DNA of 64,000 bases from Clostridiaceae bacterium (GCA_902363625.1 CABJAS010000004.1:124001-188000); one strand, 5' to 3'. Positions 16,721 through 24,873 are shown, counted from the first letter of the stretch. Program-made: numbers and translations. Notes: generated by a model not told the origin, from the sequence alone.

Positions 16721-18085
16721 ATGCCAAATACCTTACCTCATGATACAGAAGCGGAGCGTTCCATTCTAGGAGCCATGCTGTTATCTAAGGAAGTATGCTA
16801 TGAAGTGATCGGTTCACTAATGCCGGAAGACTTTTATTTGGATCGACATCGTATGATTTATGATACGATGATCGATATACATAAAAAGAATATGCCGATT
16901 GATATCACAACTTTGACCGCTCATCTAAAAGATAAGCAAATCTTAGATAAAGCAGGCGGTGTGGAATATCTTTTGGAATTAAGTGAATCCGTTCCGACAA
17001 CTGCGCACAGCCGTTACTATATGCGGATTTTAGAAGATAAATCAATGCTGCGCAAACTAATTAAAGAAGCTACTTCCATAATTGAAAAAGCAACAGGTGA
17101 AGTGGATGATGTCGGTGACTTTGTCGGAGAAACAGAAAAGGATTTATTATCAGTCACCCGTGATCGAAATTCAGGAGAATTTAAAAATATTAAACAGGTT
17201 GTTCAGAACGTGACTGACCGTTTGATGCTTTTAAGCAGTCAGGGGGGAGAAATATCAGGGCTAAAGACAAACTATTATGCCTTGGATAAAATTACTTCCG
17301 GGTTGCAAAAGGGAGATTTAATTATTTTGGCAGCACGTCCTTCTGTCGGAAAGACAGCGTTTGCCTTAAACCTAGCAACAAATATTGCTTATAAATCGAA
17401 AGAGCCGGTTGCTGTTTTCTCGTTGGAAATGCCCGCTGAACAATTAGTCAGCAGAACCATTTCCTCAATGGGCGGAATTGACAGTAATCAGATCCGAACA
17501 GGTGAAATTATTAAAACAAACTTGAATCGTTATCATGCTGCTGCTGACCGTGTGTCACAGTGCAATTTGTATATCGATGATGGAGCCGGAATAAAAATTA
17601 ATGATATCATTGCAAAGTGCCGTCGTTTAAAACAAGAGCACGGCTTATGCTTAATTGTGATTGACTATCTACAGTTGATTACCGGCAGCGGCAGAAGCGA
17701 CAGCCGTCAGCAGGAAGTATCGGATATCTCACGTCAGCTTAAAGCATTAGCCAGAGAATTAGAAGTTCCGGTGATCGCATTGTCACAGTTATCACGTTCA
17801 ATTGAAAAGCGTGAAGATAAGCGACCGTTAATGTCCGATTTGCGTGAATCGGGAGCAATCGAACAGGATGCCGATATTATAGCGTTCCTGCATCGTGAAG
17901 ATTATCAAAAGACAGAGGATGGTCAGGTTGAAAATGCCGGACCGGTTAAAATTATCATTTCTAAACACAGAAATGGGGCTTTAGGCGAAGTAGATTTATT
18001 ATTTGAAAAGAATTTCAGTCGTTTCAGTAATATTGATAATCGCTATAAAGAACAAATCGAAGGAACAAAAGATTTAAGAACTTAG
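16721..18085 (+). CDS. dnaB: Replicative DNA helicase DnaB
   Basis: 454 residues, full length. The N-terminal domain (NTLPHDTEAERSILGAML) mediates ring assembly and primase contact; the RecA-like motor has Walker A ARPSVGKT, VIDYLQLI (Walker B) and the SDLRESGAIEQDAD block. The hexamer unwinds DNA at the fork. In Bacillus the gene is called dnaC. GGGAGGGG precedes the ATG. It follows rplI as in most Firmicutes and is 12 bases ahead of tdk. Confidence 0.97.
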   Translation: MPNTLPHDTEAERSILGAMLLSKEVCYEVIGSLMPEDFYLDRHRMIYDTMIDIHKKNMPIDITTLTAHLKDKQILDKAGGVEYLLELSESVPTTAHSRYYMRILEDKSMLRKLIKEATSIIEKATGEVDDVGDFVGETEKDLLSVTRDRNSGEFKNIKQVVQNVTDRLMLLSSQGGEISGLKTNYYALDKITSGLQKGDLIILAARPSVGKTAFALNLATNIAYKSKEPVAVFSLEMPAEQLVSRTISSMGGIDSNQIRTGEIIKTNLNRYHAAADRVSQCNLYIDDGAGIKINDIIAKCRRLKQEHGLCLIVIDYLQLITGSGRSDSRQQEVSDISRQLKALARELEVPVIALSQLSRSIEKREDKRPLMSDLRESGAIEQDADIIAFLHREDYQKTEDGQVENAGPVKIIISKHRNGALGEVDLLFEKNFSRFSNIDNRYKEQIEGTKDLRT

Positions 18086-18097
18086 AGGTAAAACAGG

Positions 18098-18700
18098 ATG
18101 TATCATCAGTATAGAGAAGGATGGCTGGAAGTCATTTGCGGATGTATGTTCGCAGGTAAAACGGAAGAATTGATCCGAAGAATAAATGTCTTGAGCTATG
18201 CGAAAAAGAAGATTGTGATTTTTAAACCAAGAATTGACAACCGTTATTCGGAAAAACAAATCGTATCTCATTCAGGGACACGCATTGACTGTATCGCTGT
18301 GGATAAATCAGTTGATATTTTAGATTATGTCAGCAAAGATCCGGAAATTGATGTTGTCGCTATTGATGAAGTACAATTTTTAGATAAAGACATCGTTGAA
18401 ATCTGTGACTATCTGGCGGATCAAGGAAAACGAGTAATGGTTGCCGGATTGGATAAAGATTTTAGAGGAGAACCATTTGGAGTTATGCCGGAGTTATTAA
18501 CAAGAGCAGAATTTGTAACAAAATTAACTGCTGTCTGTGCAAAATGCGGAGCGCCGGCAACACGAACACAGCGTTTGATTAATGGTGAACCGGCTTCATT
18601 TGATGATCCGATTGTACTGGTTGGAGCTACGGATCACTATGAACCTCGCTGTCGCCATTGCCATAGCGTGCCCGATAAACCTAAATTAAAAAAACTTTAA
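18098..18700 (+). CDS. tdk: Thymidine kinase (type II)
   Basis: 200 residues. P-loop [14 protein letters not shown], the AIDEVQFL Walker B strand, and the lid with zinc ligands CAKCGAP and CRHCH identify type II thymidine kinase, which phosphorylates thymidine with ATP in pyrimidine salvage. It follows dnaB closely. In Bacillus subtilis tdk precedes prfA-prmC, as here, although a 430-base RNA-rich gap now separates them. Confidence 0.96.
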   Translation: MYHQYREGWLEVICGCMFAGKTEELIRRINVLSYAKKKIVIFKPRIDNRYSEKQIVSHSGTRIDCIAVDKSVDILDYVSKDPEIDVVAIDEVQFLDKDIVEICDYLADQGKRVMVAGLDKDFRGEPFGVMPELLTRAEFVTKLTAVCAKCGAPATRTQRLINGEPASFDDPIVLVGATDHYEPRCRHCHSVPDKPKLKKL

Positions 18701-18703
18701 ATG

Positions 18704-18735
18704 TTCATAAATAATTCATATAGAATTGTTATTAT
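18704..18735 (+). promoter_or_regulatory. TTCATA direct repeats and -10 of RNA unit A
   Basis: TTCATA at 18704-18709 and 18715-18720, and a weaker TTGTTA at 18726-18731, recur every 11 bases; TATTAT follows at 18730-18735. Six-base repeats on an 11-base period resemble PhoP-type boxes of Firmicutes. Unit B has the first two repeats and the -10 at identical spacing. Confidence 0.5.
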
Positions 18736-18740
18736 ATGTT

Positions 18741-18848
18741 TGTCAAAGGACAACATAATAATAACTGTAGGAAAAACTCTCCCAAACAATTAACCTACAA
18801 AATTTCCCCATAAAAGACAACCGCTCTGGTAACAGTGGTTGTCTTTTT
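18741..18848 (+). ncRNA. Candidate small RNA, unit A (C-rich loop)
   Basis: The unit begins near TGTCAAAGGACAA, has a hairpin TGTAGG (18766-18771) / CCTACA (18794-18799) whose loop shows CTCTCCCAAA (18777-18786), then single-stranded TTTCCCC, and ends with a terminator, AAAAGACAACC / GGTTGTCTTTTT (18812-18848). A second copy 189 bases downstream keeps the loop but changes the stem. C-rich single-stranded loops are typical of Firmicutes small RNAs that pair with ribosome sites. No open frame explains the conservation. Transcript ends are estimates. Confidence 0.6.
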
Positions 18849-18892
18849 GTATAAACAATGATATGTATTTTTATTTAAACATTTTTATAAAG

Positions 18893-18924
18893 TTCATATT
18901 TAATTCATATTTATTGAGTATTAT
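18893..18924 (+). promoter_or_regulatory. TTCATA direct repeats and -10 of RNA unit B
   Basis: TTCATA at 18893-18898 and 18904-18909 (11-base period), TATTAT at 18919-18924. The distance from second repeat to -10 is the same as in unit A, so the promoter region was duplicated and kept. Confidence 0.5.
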
Positions 18925-18930
18925 ATTCTA

Positions 18931-19061
18931 TGTCGAAGGACAATAATAATAATGTAGGTGCCCCTCTCCCAAAATAAGCACCTACACTAATCCCCAAGGT
19001 ACTGCAATGCAGTACCTTTCCCCATTTAGTCAATTAATCATGAGAAAATCATGATTTTTTT
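18931..19061 (+). ncRNA. Candidate small RNA, unit B (C-rich loop)
   Basis: After TGTCGAAGGACAA comes a perfect 9-bp stem, TGTAGGTGC (18953-18961) / GCACCTACA (18978-18986), with CCCTCTCCCAAAA in the loop; then TCCCC; a second perfect hairpin AAGGTACTGC / GCAGTACCTT (18996-19018); TCCCC again; and a terminator AATCATGA / TCATGATT with T-run (19036-19061). Compared with unit A the stem has changed on both sides while the loop is kept, which points to RNA function. AAGGA...ATGTAG also makes a minimal start-stop frame at 18952. Confidence 0.6.
19036..19061 (+). terminator. Terminator after RNA unit B
   Basis: AATCATGA (19036-19043) and TCATGATT (19049-19056) around GAAAA, then TTTTTT. It isolates prfA from upstream transcription. 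Confidence 0.8.
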
Positions 19062-19080
19062 GTTTCTAGTAGATTATATT

Positions 19081-19109
19081 TTGATTATTTATATATAATA
19101 GTATATAAT
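19081..19109 (+). promoter_or_regulatory. Promoter of prfA-prmC
   Basis: TTGATT (19081-19086), 17 bases, TATAAT (19104-19109). A second TATAAT ten bases upstream (19094-19099) is less well spaced. Confidence 0.75.
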
Positions 19110-19133
19110 ATTAAAGATTTGGAGGTATAAACC

Positions 19134-20210
19134 ATGAACAACATGATTGATAGATTAGAATCGATGGAGAGACGATATGAAGAGTTAAATCAAATGCTGA
19201 TGGACCCTAGTATCGGAGAAGACATCAAGAAAATGACAGAAGTAACAAAAGAGCAAGCCAGCTTGCAAAATGCTTATGATTTATATCAGGAATACAAAAA
19301 AGTAACAACTGGCATTGAAGAAGCAAAAGAACTTGCAAAGGAAAATGATCCGGAAATTAAAGAAATGGCTAAGATGGAATTAGCTGAACTGGAAGAAAGA
19401 TTAATAGAAGTAGAAGAAAAGCTGCATTTAGAGTTAATTCCAAAAGATCCAAATGATATGAAAAACGTTATTGTAGAAATTCGTGGAGCAGCAGGTGGAG
19501 ATGAAGGAAATATTTTTGCCGGAGACCTTTATCGTATGTATACAAAATATGCAGAATCTCAAGGATGGTCTATAGATTTAATGGAAGCAACCGAAGCCGA
19601 AGCCGGAGGATTTAGTAATATTTCTTTCATGGTAAAAGGGGACGGCGTTTATTCAAAGTTGAAATTTGAATCAGGATCTCATCGAGTACAGCGTGTACCA
19701 AAAACAGAAACACAAGGAAGAATTCATACTTCAACAGCAACGGTATTAGTGATGCCGGAAGCGGAAGAAGTCGATGTAGATATTAATCCGAGTGATTTAC
19801 GTATTGATACTTACCGTGCTTCGGGAGCCGGTGGTCAGCATATCAACAAAACCGATTCAGCGGTGCGTATTACCCACTTGCCAACGGGAATTGTTGCTTC
19901 AAGCCAGGATGGACGCAGTCAGCATGATAATAAAGATAAAGCGATGAAAGCTTTAATCACAAGAATTTACGATAAGATGATTACAGAACAAGAACAGGCA
20001 ATCGGCAGTGAAAGAAAAAGCAAGATCGGAACCGGAGATCGTGCAGAAAAAATCAGAACTTACAACTATCCGCAAAATCGTGTGACAGATCACCGCATCG
20101 GATATTCTGTACAACAATTGGATCGTATCATGGAAGGGCGCATTGATGATTTAATCACAGCGTTAGTCAATGAAGATCAGCGCTTGAAATTAGCTGGAGA
20201 AGAACAATAA
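19134..20210 (+). CDS. prfA: Peptide chain release factor 1
   Basis: 358 residues, normal for RF1, which ends translation at UAA and UAG. The peptidyl-transferase motif GGQ lies in RASGAGGQHINKTDSAVRI and the stop-codon-reading region follows the family. GGAGGTATAAACC precedes the ATG. The stop codon overlaps the start of prmC by one base, so the enzyme that methylates the GGQ glutamine is made together with its substrate, as in Bacillus. Confidence 0.98.
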   Translation: MNNMIDRLESMERRYEELNQMLMDPSIGEDIKKMTEVTKEQASLQNAYDLYQEYKKVTTGIEEAKELAKENDPEIKEMAKMELAELEERLIEVEEKLHLELIPKDPNDMKNVIVEIRGAAGGDEGNIFAGDLYRMYTKYAESQGWSIDLMEATEAEAGGFSNISFMVKGDGVYSKLKFESGSHRVQRVPKTETQGRIHTSTATVLVMPEAEEVDVDINPSDLRIDTYRASGAGGQHINKTDSAVRITHLPTGIVASSQDGRSQHDNKDKAMKALITRIYDKMITEQEQAIGSERKSKIGTGDRAEKIRTYNYPQNRVTDHRIGYSVQQLDRIMEGRIDDLITALVNEDQRLKLAGEEQ

Positions 20211-21070
20211 TGACTGTCAGGGAATTAATACGTCAAACGGAAAAACAACTGGAAGAACAAGGAAAAGACATCCAAGTAGCAAAAGTATGGTTTTACCATC
20301 TTGTCAATAAAGAGCCTCATGAACTTTATTTAATGATGGATGAAGAAGTCGATGAAGCCGTTTTAACTTCCTTTCAAGATGGAATAAATGAATATTTAAA
20401 AGGAAGACCCATACAATATATCAAGGGTGTTGAAAACTTTTTTGGTCGGAATTTCATTGTGAACCAGGATGTTTTAATTCCCCGTTATGAAACTGAAGAA
20501 TTAGTTGAACATATTTTATACGCTATTGATGATTATTTTGAAGATTTGGATCATATCGATTTATGTGATGTGGGGACCGGAAGCGGAGCTATTGCAGTGT
20601 CTTTAAAATGTGAAGAACCACGTTTAAATGTCTGGGCAACGGACATATCTAATGAAGCATTGGAAACTGCGAAAAAGAACGCTGAAAACAATCATGCAAA
20701 GATTACATTTATGCAAGGTGACATGGTACAGCCATTGATCGATGCAGGAATTAAAGTGGATATCTTTGTCTCTAATCCGCCTTATATTCCATCTCAGCAG
20801 GAAATCGAAAGTGTAGTAAAAGATCATGAACCCCATGTTGCCTTATTTGGCGGACAGGATGGACTTTATTTTTATCGTCAGATCTTTAATAGTGTAGAAG
20901 CCATTTTAAAAGATAAAGCTGTTTTAGCTTTTGAAATGGGATATGATCAAAAAGAAGACATGGAAAAAGAAGTTAAACATTATTTCCCTGATTATCCTTT
21001 TGAAATAATAAAAGATATTAACGGGAAAGATCGTATGCTGTTTATTTATAAAAATATCAGTAAGAAATAA
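20210..21070 (+). CDS. prmC: Release factor glutamine methyltransferase
   Basis: 286 residues. The N-terminal helical domain is followed by an SAM-dependent methyltransferase domain with DVGTGSGAIAVSL (SAM loop) and the diagnostic catalytic motif SNPPYIPS. PrmC methylates the glutamine of the GGQ motif in release factors. It starts inside the prfA stop codon (TAATG), giving translational coupling. Confidence 0.97.
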   Translation: MTVRELIRQTEKQLEEQGKDIQVAKVWFYHLVNKEPHELYLMMDEEVDEAVLTSFQDGINEYLKGRPIQYIKGVENFFGRNFIVNQDVLIPRYETEELVEHILYAIDDYFEDLDHIDLCDVGTGSGAIAVSLKCEEPRLNVWATDISNEALETAKKNAENNHAKITFMQGDMVQPLIDAGIKVDIFVSNPPYIPSQQEIESVVKDHEPHVALFGGQDGLYFYRQIFNSVEAILKDKAVLAFEMGYDQKEDMEKEVKHYFPDYPFEIIKDINGKDRMLFIYKNISKK

Positions 21071-21079
21071 GGTGATCAC

Positions 21080-21577
21080 TTGTTTGGATTTATTCAAACC
21101 AAACGGTTGAGAATTCGACCATTGGAAGAAAGAGATATTTATCCTTTATTTGAATACCGTCATCTCGATGAAATTAAACGCTATCAGTCATGGGATGACT
21201 ATTCAATTGAAAAAGCAACAGAATTAGTCAGACGCAATAAAATGCATCCCTTTACTGGCTATTTTGATTGCGGAAACTTTGCTGTCGAATACCATGGTGA
21301 AATGATTGGCGATCTTTTTATCGGCGTGAATGTCAATAATCCCCAAAGCGTGAGCATTGGCTATACGTTTCATCCTGCCTATCATCATATGGGATTTGCC
21401 CGCGAAGCGGTCAGTGCGATGATTGATTATTTATTCATGTATTATAAAAAGAATGAAATTGATGCCTATGTCATGGAAGGGAATGTGGCTTCTATGCGGT
21501 TACTCATTTCATTAGGGTTCCAGCTCATTGATTATGATGAGAAATACGGTGACTATTTTTTTAGATTGCTAAAATAA
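21080..21577 (+). CDS. GNAT acetyltransferase
   Basis: 165 residues. It begins IQTKRLRIRPLEERDIYPLF, as in RimJ/RimL-like N-acetyltransferases, and keeps the acetyl-CoA motif in HMGFAREAVSAMIDYLF and the VASMRLLISLGF helix. The target is unknown. The start is TTG 21080 after AAGGTGATC. The last codons form the left arm of a terminator, so this gene ends the prfA-prmC transcript. Another acetyltransferase of similar style starts at 63623. Confidence 0.85.
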   Translation: MFGFIQTKRLRIRPLEERDIYPLFEYRHLDEIKRYQSWDDYSIEKATELVRRNKMHPFTGYFDCGNFAVEYHGEMIGDLFIGVNVNNPQSVSIGYTFHPAYHHMGFAREAVSAMIDYLFMYYKKNEIDAYVMEGNVASMRLLISLGFQLIDYDEKYGDYFFRLLK

Positions 21578-21590
21578 TAGTCTTTTTTTA
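21551..21590 (+). terminator. Terminator overlapping the acetyltransferase 3' end
   Basis: GACTATTTTTTTAG and CTAAAATAATAGTC pair at 13 of 14 positions around ATTG, then TTTTTTT. It contains the stop codon at 21575. Confidence 0.85.
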
Positions 21591-21625
21591 TTATCTTTGT
21601 TAGAATAGAAGTGGAAGGTGAAAAC

Positions 21626-21901
21626 ATGGACAAACAAACAATAAAAAACTGGATAGGCGATACATCTGAACTTTTCACAAGTACCGCAGAATTATTAGAT
21701 AAAACAGCTCTCATCTTAGAAGATGAAGTTTATAACGATCAGGATGGTAAACAGATTATTGATACGATTTACCAAGTTTTAGGAGAAAACGGAGACAAGA
21801 TGCAGAAATATCTTATTCATTGTGTATGCAGTGAGCTGACCAAAACTAATTTAGATCCTGTGAAAATTGAAAAATGGTATGATGCTTTAATAAAGGAGTA
21901 A
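21626..21901 (+). CDS. Small unknown cytoplasmic protein
   Basis: 91 residues, acidic and helical (KNWIGDTSELFTSTAELLDK ... VKIEKWYDALIKE), with no membrane segment and no motif that I recognise. ATG 21626 follows GGAAGGTG; the GTG at 21611 is too early. Its stop lies five bases before the next start, so it is in an operon with the following ThyX-like-family protein, and possibly partners it. No function is proposed. Confidence 0.65.
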   Translation: MDKQTIKNWIGDTSELFTSTAELLDKTALILEDEVYNDQDGKQIIDTIYQVLGENGDKMQKYLIHCVCSELTKTNLDPVKIEKWYDALIKE

Positions 21902-21906
21902 ATGAA

Positions 21907-22533
21907 ATGTTAGAAATCAAAAACAGCAGTGTGATGAATTTTGAAAATGCTATTCGTGGGGCACGCAACCCGATGAATAGCTGGAATCGTATGGATAGTG
22001 CCTATGATGAAAGCGGGCAGTACATATTAGGTCCCAATGATTTAAGTTTAGCGATGCGCTTAGCTAAGGCCGGAAGCGATCATCGCAAATATTTACGTCA
22101 AATTTTTGTTTCTGTTGATATTACGGCCCCATTATATTGGTGGAAAGAATTTGATACATACAAGGTAGGAACTGTTGCCAATTCCACTTCAACGATGCAC
22201 AAAATAGCGAGCAAGCGTTTTGCAATCGATGATTTTTCGCATGACCATATGAATGAAGAAACATTAGCCTGCTTAAATCAGATTGTTGATACTTTAGAAG
22301 CCTTACGTCAGCAATATTTAGAAACAAAAGATAAGACAGTTTGGTACAGCATGATTCAATTGCTTCCAAGCAGTTATCAGCAAATGCGAACTTGCAGTAT
22401 GAACTATGAAACACTGATCAATATTTACTATGCGCGAAAACATCATAAATTGGCAGAATGGCATACTGTTTGTGATTGGATTGAAACGTTGCCATATGCA
22501 AAAGAATTAATTTTAATTAAAGATGAAAAATAA
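21907..22533 (+). CDS. Conserved protein of a phage- and Clostridia-associated family
   Basis: 208 residues. Strong landmarks are AIRGARNPMNSW, AGSDHRKYLRQIFVSVDI, APLYWWKEFDTYKVGTVANS and MNYETLINIYYARKHHKL. I know this pattern from proteins common in phages and clostridial genomes, usually unannotated; the central region faintly resembles flavin-dependent thymidylate synthase (ThyX), but the family's RHR-x7-S signature is absent. It is intact, has a good ribosome site (AAGGAG) and is not in an obvious prophage here. Confidence 0.6.
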   Translation: MLEIKNSSVMNFENAIRGARNPMNSWNRMDSAYDESGQYILGPNDLSLAMRLAKAGSDHRKYLRQIFVSVDITAPLYWWKEFDTYKVGTVANSTSTMHKIASKRFAIDDFSHDHMNEETLACLNQIVDTLEALRQQYLETKDKTVWYSMIQLLPSSYQQMRTCSMNYETLINIYYARKHHKLAEWHTVCDWIETLPYAKELILIKDEK

Positions 22534-22577
22534 AACAAAAGGACGATTATGTACTTTTTTGCTAGGAGGAAAAGAAA

Positions 22578-23210
22578 ATGGCAGTTTGTATGAACTGTGG
22601 TAAAAAGACCGGAATGCGTAATCCTGAATATTATTTGGATTCAGATATGACTCAGGTACTATGTGGAGAATGTTATAAGAAGCTGGAACATTTTCAAATT
22701 AAATCAAATGAAAGTGATATTCAAAAATTAGATGAAACATTTAAGCTGATTCAAAAGGAAATGGAAGAACATCATTTTAACGATGAAACAAAGACAGCAA
22801 TTATGCGTTATTTACAGAAGAGACGAGCAAAGGTTGAACGAAATATTTTTGAAGAAAAGAAAAAATATGTGGATCTGAGTAATATGAGTACACATATGCT
22901 GACCACCGGGTATAATTTTGAAGGATATGAAATCAGCGAGTATCTAGGGGTAATCAGCGGACAATCTGCTTTAGGTTCCGGTGCATTCAGTGGCTTGAGT
23001 GTTTCTGCAAGTAACTTTTTAGGAACAGAATCCAGTTATTTTGGCAATCGTCTGATTGAATCGAAAGAAAGTGCGACGCGTGAATTGATTGTCAGTTCTT
23101 TGATGAAAGGCGGCAATGCCATTATTGGCATTGATTTTGACTATATCATTATTGAAGGATTAATTACCGTCATAGCCAATGGGACAAGTGTTAAAATAAC
23201 AAAGAAATAA
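22578..23210 (+). CDS. Zinc-ribbon protein with YbjQ-like (UPF0145) domain
   Basis: 210 residues. The N-terminus has a four-cysteine zinc-ribbon (CMNCGKKTG ... CGECYKK). A helical linker with several lysines follows (85-105). The last ~95 residues match the YbjQ/UPF0145 fold: EYLGVISGQSALGSGAFSGL ... GGNAIIGIDFDYIIIEG. The family is a small pentameric domain of uncertain role, sometimes described as metal-binding. TAGGAGGAAAAG precedes the ATG. It follows the previous gene by 44 bases and may share its transcript. Confidence 0.75.
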   Translation: MAVCMNCGKKTGMRNPEYYLDSDMTQVLCGECYKKLEHFQIKSNESDIQKLDETFKLIQKEMEEHHFNDETKTAIMRYLQKRRAKVERNIFEEKKKYVDLSNMSTHMLTTGYNFEGYEISEYLGVISGQSALGSGAFSGLSVSASNFLGTESSYFGNRLIESKESATRELIVSSLMKGGNAIIGIDFDYIIIEGLITVIANGTSVKITKK

Positions 23211-23239
23211 ATGACAACCCCGTGTGGATTCGTTATAAT
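23211..23239 (+). promoter_or_regulatory. Promoter of the ECF S-component gene
   Basis: ATGACA (23211-23216), 17 bases, TATAAT (23234-23239). It directs a leader of about 105 bases that can fold (next entry). Confidence 0.75.
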
Positions 23240-23245
23240 AAAAAA

Positions 23246-23345
23246 GCCTTATAGATTAATGGTAGTGATCTAAAGACACTAACCTTCTAAATAAAAGGCA
23301 ATATTAAAGACGCATGGCATCCTAAATAGGAGCGATAGTGGAGGA
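23246..23345 (+). promoter_or_regulatory. Structured leader RNA, candidate riboswitch
   Basis: Three stems nest: GCCTT (23246) with AAGGC (23295), TAGA (23252) with TCTA (23286), and GGTAGTG (23261) with CACTAACC (23277, one bulged A), closing on a nine-base loop. Downstream, ATCCT (23319) can pair with AGGAG (23328) or with AGGA inside the ribosome site GGAGGA (23340). No match to a riboswitch class I know. ECF S-component genes are often controlled by vitamin-sensing leaders, so this is a reasonable candidate. Confidence 0.45.
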
Positions 23346-23349
23346 AAAA

Positions 23350-23964
23350 ATGAAAAATAAAAAAATTTTTAGAATGGCTTTTTTAGCGATGATGAGTGCT
23401 GTTTTAGTCATCATGATGTTTACCCCCTTAGGGTATATTCCGTTAGGTGTATTACGCATTACCACAATGCATATCCCGGTCTTGATTACAGCGATGGTAT
23501 TAGGCAAAAAAGAAGGGATGATGATGGGAGCTTTATTTGGCATCAGTTCAGTCATCATCAATACATTGCAGCCAACTTTAACTTCTTTTGTGTTCTCTCC
23601 CTTTATTACGGTGGGAACAGTAAACGGAAATGGATATAGTTTGATTATTGCGGTTTTACCAAGAATACTGTTGGGCTGGAGCAGCGGCATGATTTATGAA
23701 CGACTTGCTTTATATAAAAATGAAACTAGCCGGATCATACTCAGTGCATTTGTAGGAACATTAACGAATACACTTTTAGTATTAGGTGGGATTTATCTTT
23801 TCTTTGGATCTGCTTATGCAACAGTCAGAGGCATTGAATATTCAACCTTGCTTACCGTTTTGCTGACAACGATTCTAACAAACGGTATTTTAGAGATTTT
23901 GCTGGCGTTAGTCGTTTGTCTGGCAGTGGTAAAAGCATTGCAAACAAGAAAATTGAAATCATAA
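23350..23964 (+). CDS. ECF transporter substrate-binding (S) component
   Basis: 204 residues with about six membrane segments and the S-component pattern: LAMMSAVLVIMMFTPLGYIP, TTMHIPVLITAMVLGKKEG, LFGISSV and VLPRILLGW. S components capture a vitamin or metal and work with a shared EcfA-EcfA'-EcfT motor encoded elsewhere. The TTMHIP and SFVFSPFI stretches resemble members tentatively assigned to pantothenate or an unknown vitamin; the substrate cannot be fixed. ATG 23350 follows GGAGG. Regulated by a structured leader if that element is real. Confidence 0.85.
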   Translation: MKNKKIFRMAFLAMMSAVLVIMMFTPLGYIPLGVLRITTMHIPVLITAMVLGKKEGMMMGALFGISSVIINTLQPTLTSFVFSPFITVGTVNGNGYSLIIAVLPRILLGWSSGMIYERLALYKNETSRIILSAFVGTLTNTLLVLGGIYLFFGSAYATVRGIEYSTLLTVLLTTILTNGILEILLALVVCLAVVKALQTRKLKS

Positions 23965-23966
23965 GG

Positions 23967-24003
23967 ATACCCCGATAACATATTTATGTTATCGGGGTAT
24001 TTG
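23967..24003. terminator. Strong bidirectional terminator
   Basis: ATACCCCGATAACAT (23967-23981) and ATGTTATCGGGGTAT (23986-24000) make a perfect 15-bp stem with an ATTT loop. It separates the S-component gene from the converging AraC-type gene, whose stop is at 24004. Confidence 0.85.
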
Positions 24004-24873
24004 TTATTTAATAGGTACTAATTCAATATACCCTCTTGTTCCGATAGGTTCAAGCTGAATCCTTGGGTTGTCATGGTCCCATTGATAATGAATAACGGCA
24101 GGATCATATTTTTCAATAGCGGACTGTACCAGTTCAATAGCTTCACAGTAATCTTCTTCGTTAAACGGTTCTCCTTGAAACATTAGATATTTAGACGCCG
24201 GCAATTCGATGATATCCAGCCCGTTTGGAATGACATCGTCATATTCTAAAGGTACTTCTGCACCTTGAACATATTGGGATGTTTGAGGTAATTGATAACG
24301 TTCAGGAAGCCAAAGGCAAATTGGTTCACCACTGATAGATTTGATGCTTTGAAGAAGCCCCCAAACATCGCACCCCACTTCCTCACAGTAAGACCAGTAA
24401 TCATTCGCACGAATGCCTCTTTTCACAATAACCTTTCGGGCAGGCTTATCAATGACTTGAATAAAAATATTTTTTGAATCTAACGTATGCATTCTCCTTT
24501 CAATATGTCTGAATTTAACGCCATAAGGAGTAAATAAGTATATGGGTATCGGATGAGCCGCATACTCGCTGGGATTACACCCAAATTCTCGCTGAAAAGC
24601 CCTCTGATAGCCATCGACACTTTTAAAGCCTAAGTCAAATGCAATTTCAATAATCTTGCATGGCTCATCACGCAGTCTAAGGGCAGATCTTGATAGTCTC
24701 AGCTTGCGAATATATTCTGCCGGAGACAATCCCAGTTGTTTGATGAATAAACGACGAGAATACCAGGGAGAAAACAAAGATGCTCTCGATAAATCGGCAG
24801 GTGTAATATCTTGTTCTAAATGGGATTCAATGTAATCCTGCATGCGCTGTACCGCTTCAATTTGTTCTAGCAT
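24004..24873 (-). CDS. AraC-family regulator with GyrI-like effector domain
   Basis: 289 residues. The N-terminal ~100 residues hold two AraC helix-turn-helix motifs (DYIESHLEQDITPADLSRAS; IIEIAFDLGFKSVDGYQRAF), and the rest is an effector-binding domain of the BmrR/Rob/GyrI type (IELPASKYLMFQGEPFNEED). Such fusions act as multidrug or stress sensors; the ligand and targets are unknown. The second ATG (24873) is preferred because AAGGAGG lies eight bases upstream of it but only two from the first at 24879. No obvious target operon is attached. Confidence 0.88.
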   Translation of the reverse strand: MLEQIEAVQRMQDYIESHLEQDITPADLSRASLFSPWYSRRLFIKQLGLSPAEYIRKLRLSRSALRLRDEPCKIIEIAFDLGFKSVDGYQRAFQREFGCNPSEYAAHPIPIYLFTPYGVKFRHIERRMHTLDSKNIFIQVIDKPARKVIVKRGIRANDYWSYCEEVGCDVWGLLQSIKSISGEPICLWLPERYQLPQTSQYVQGAEVPLEYDDVIPNGLDIIELPASKYLMFQGEPFNEEDYCEAIELVQSAIEKYDPAVIHYQWDHDNPRIQLEPIGTRGYIELVPIK

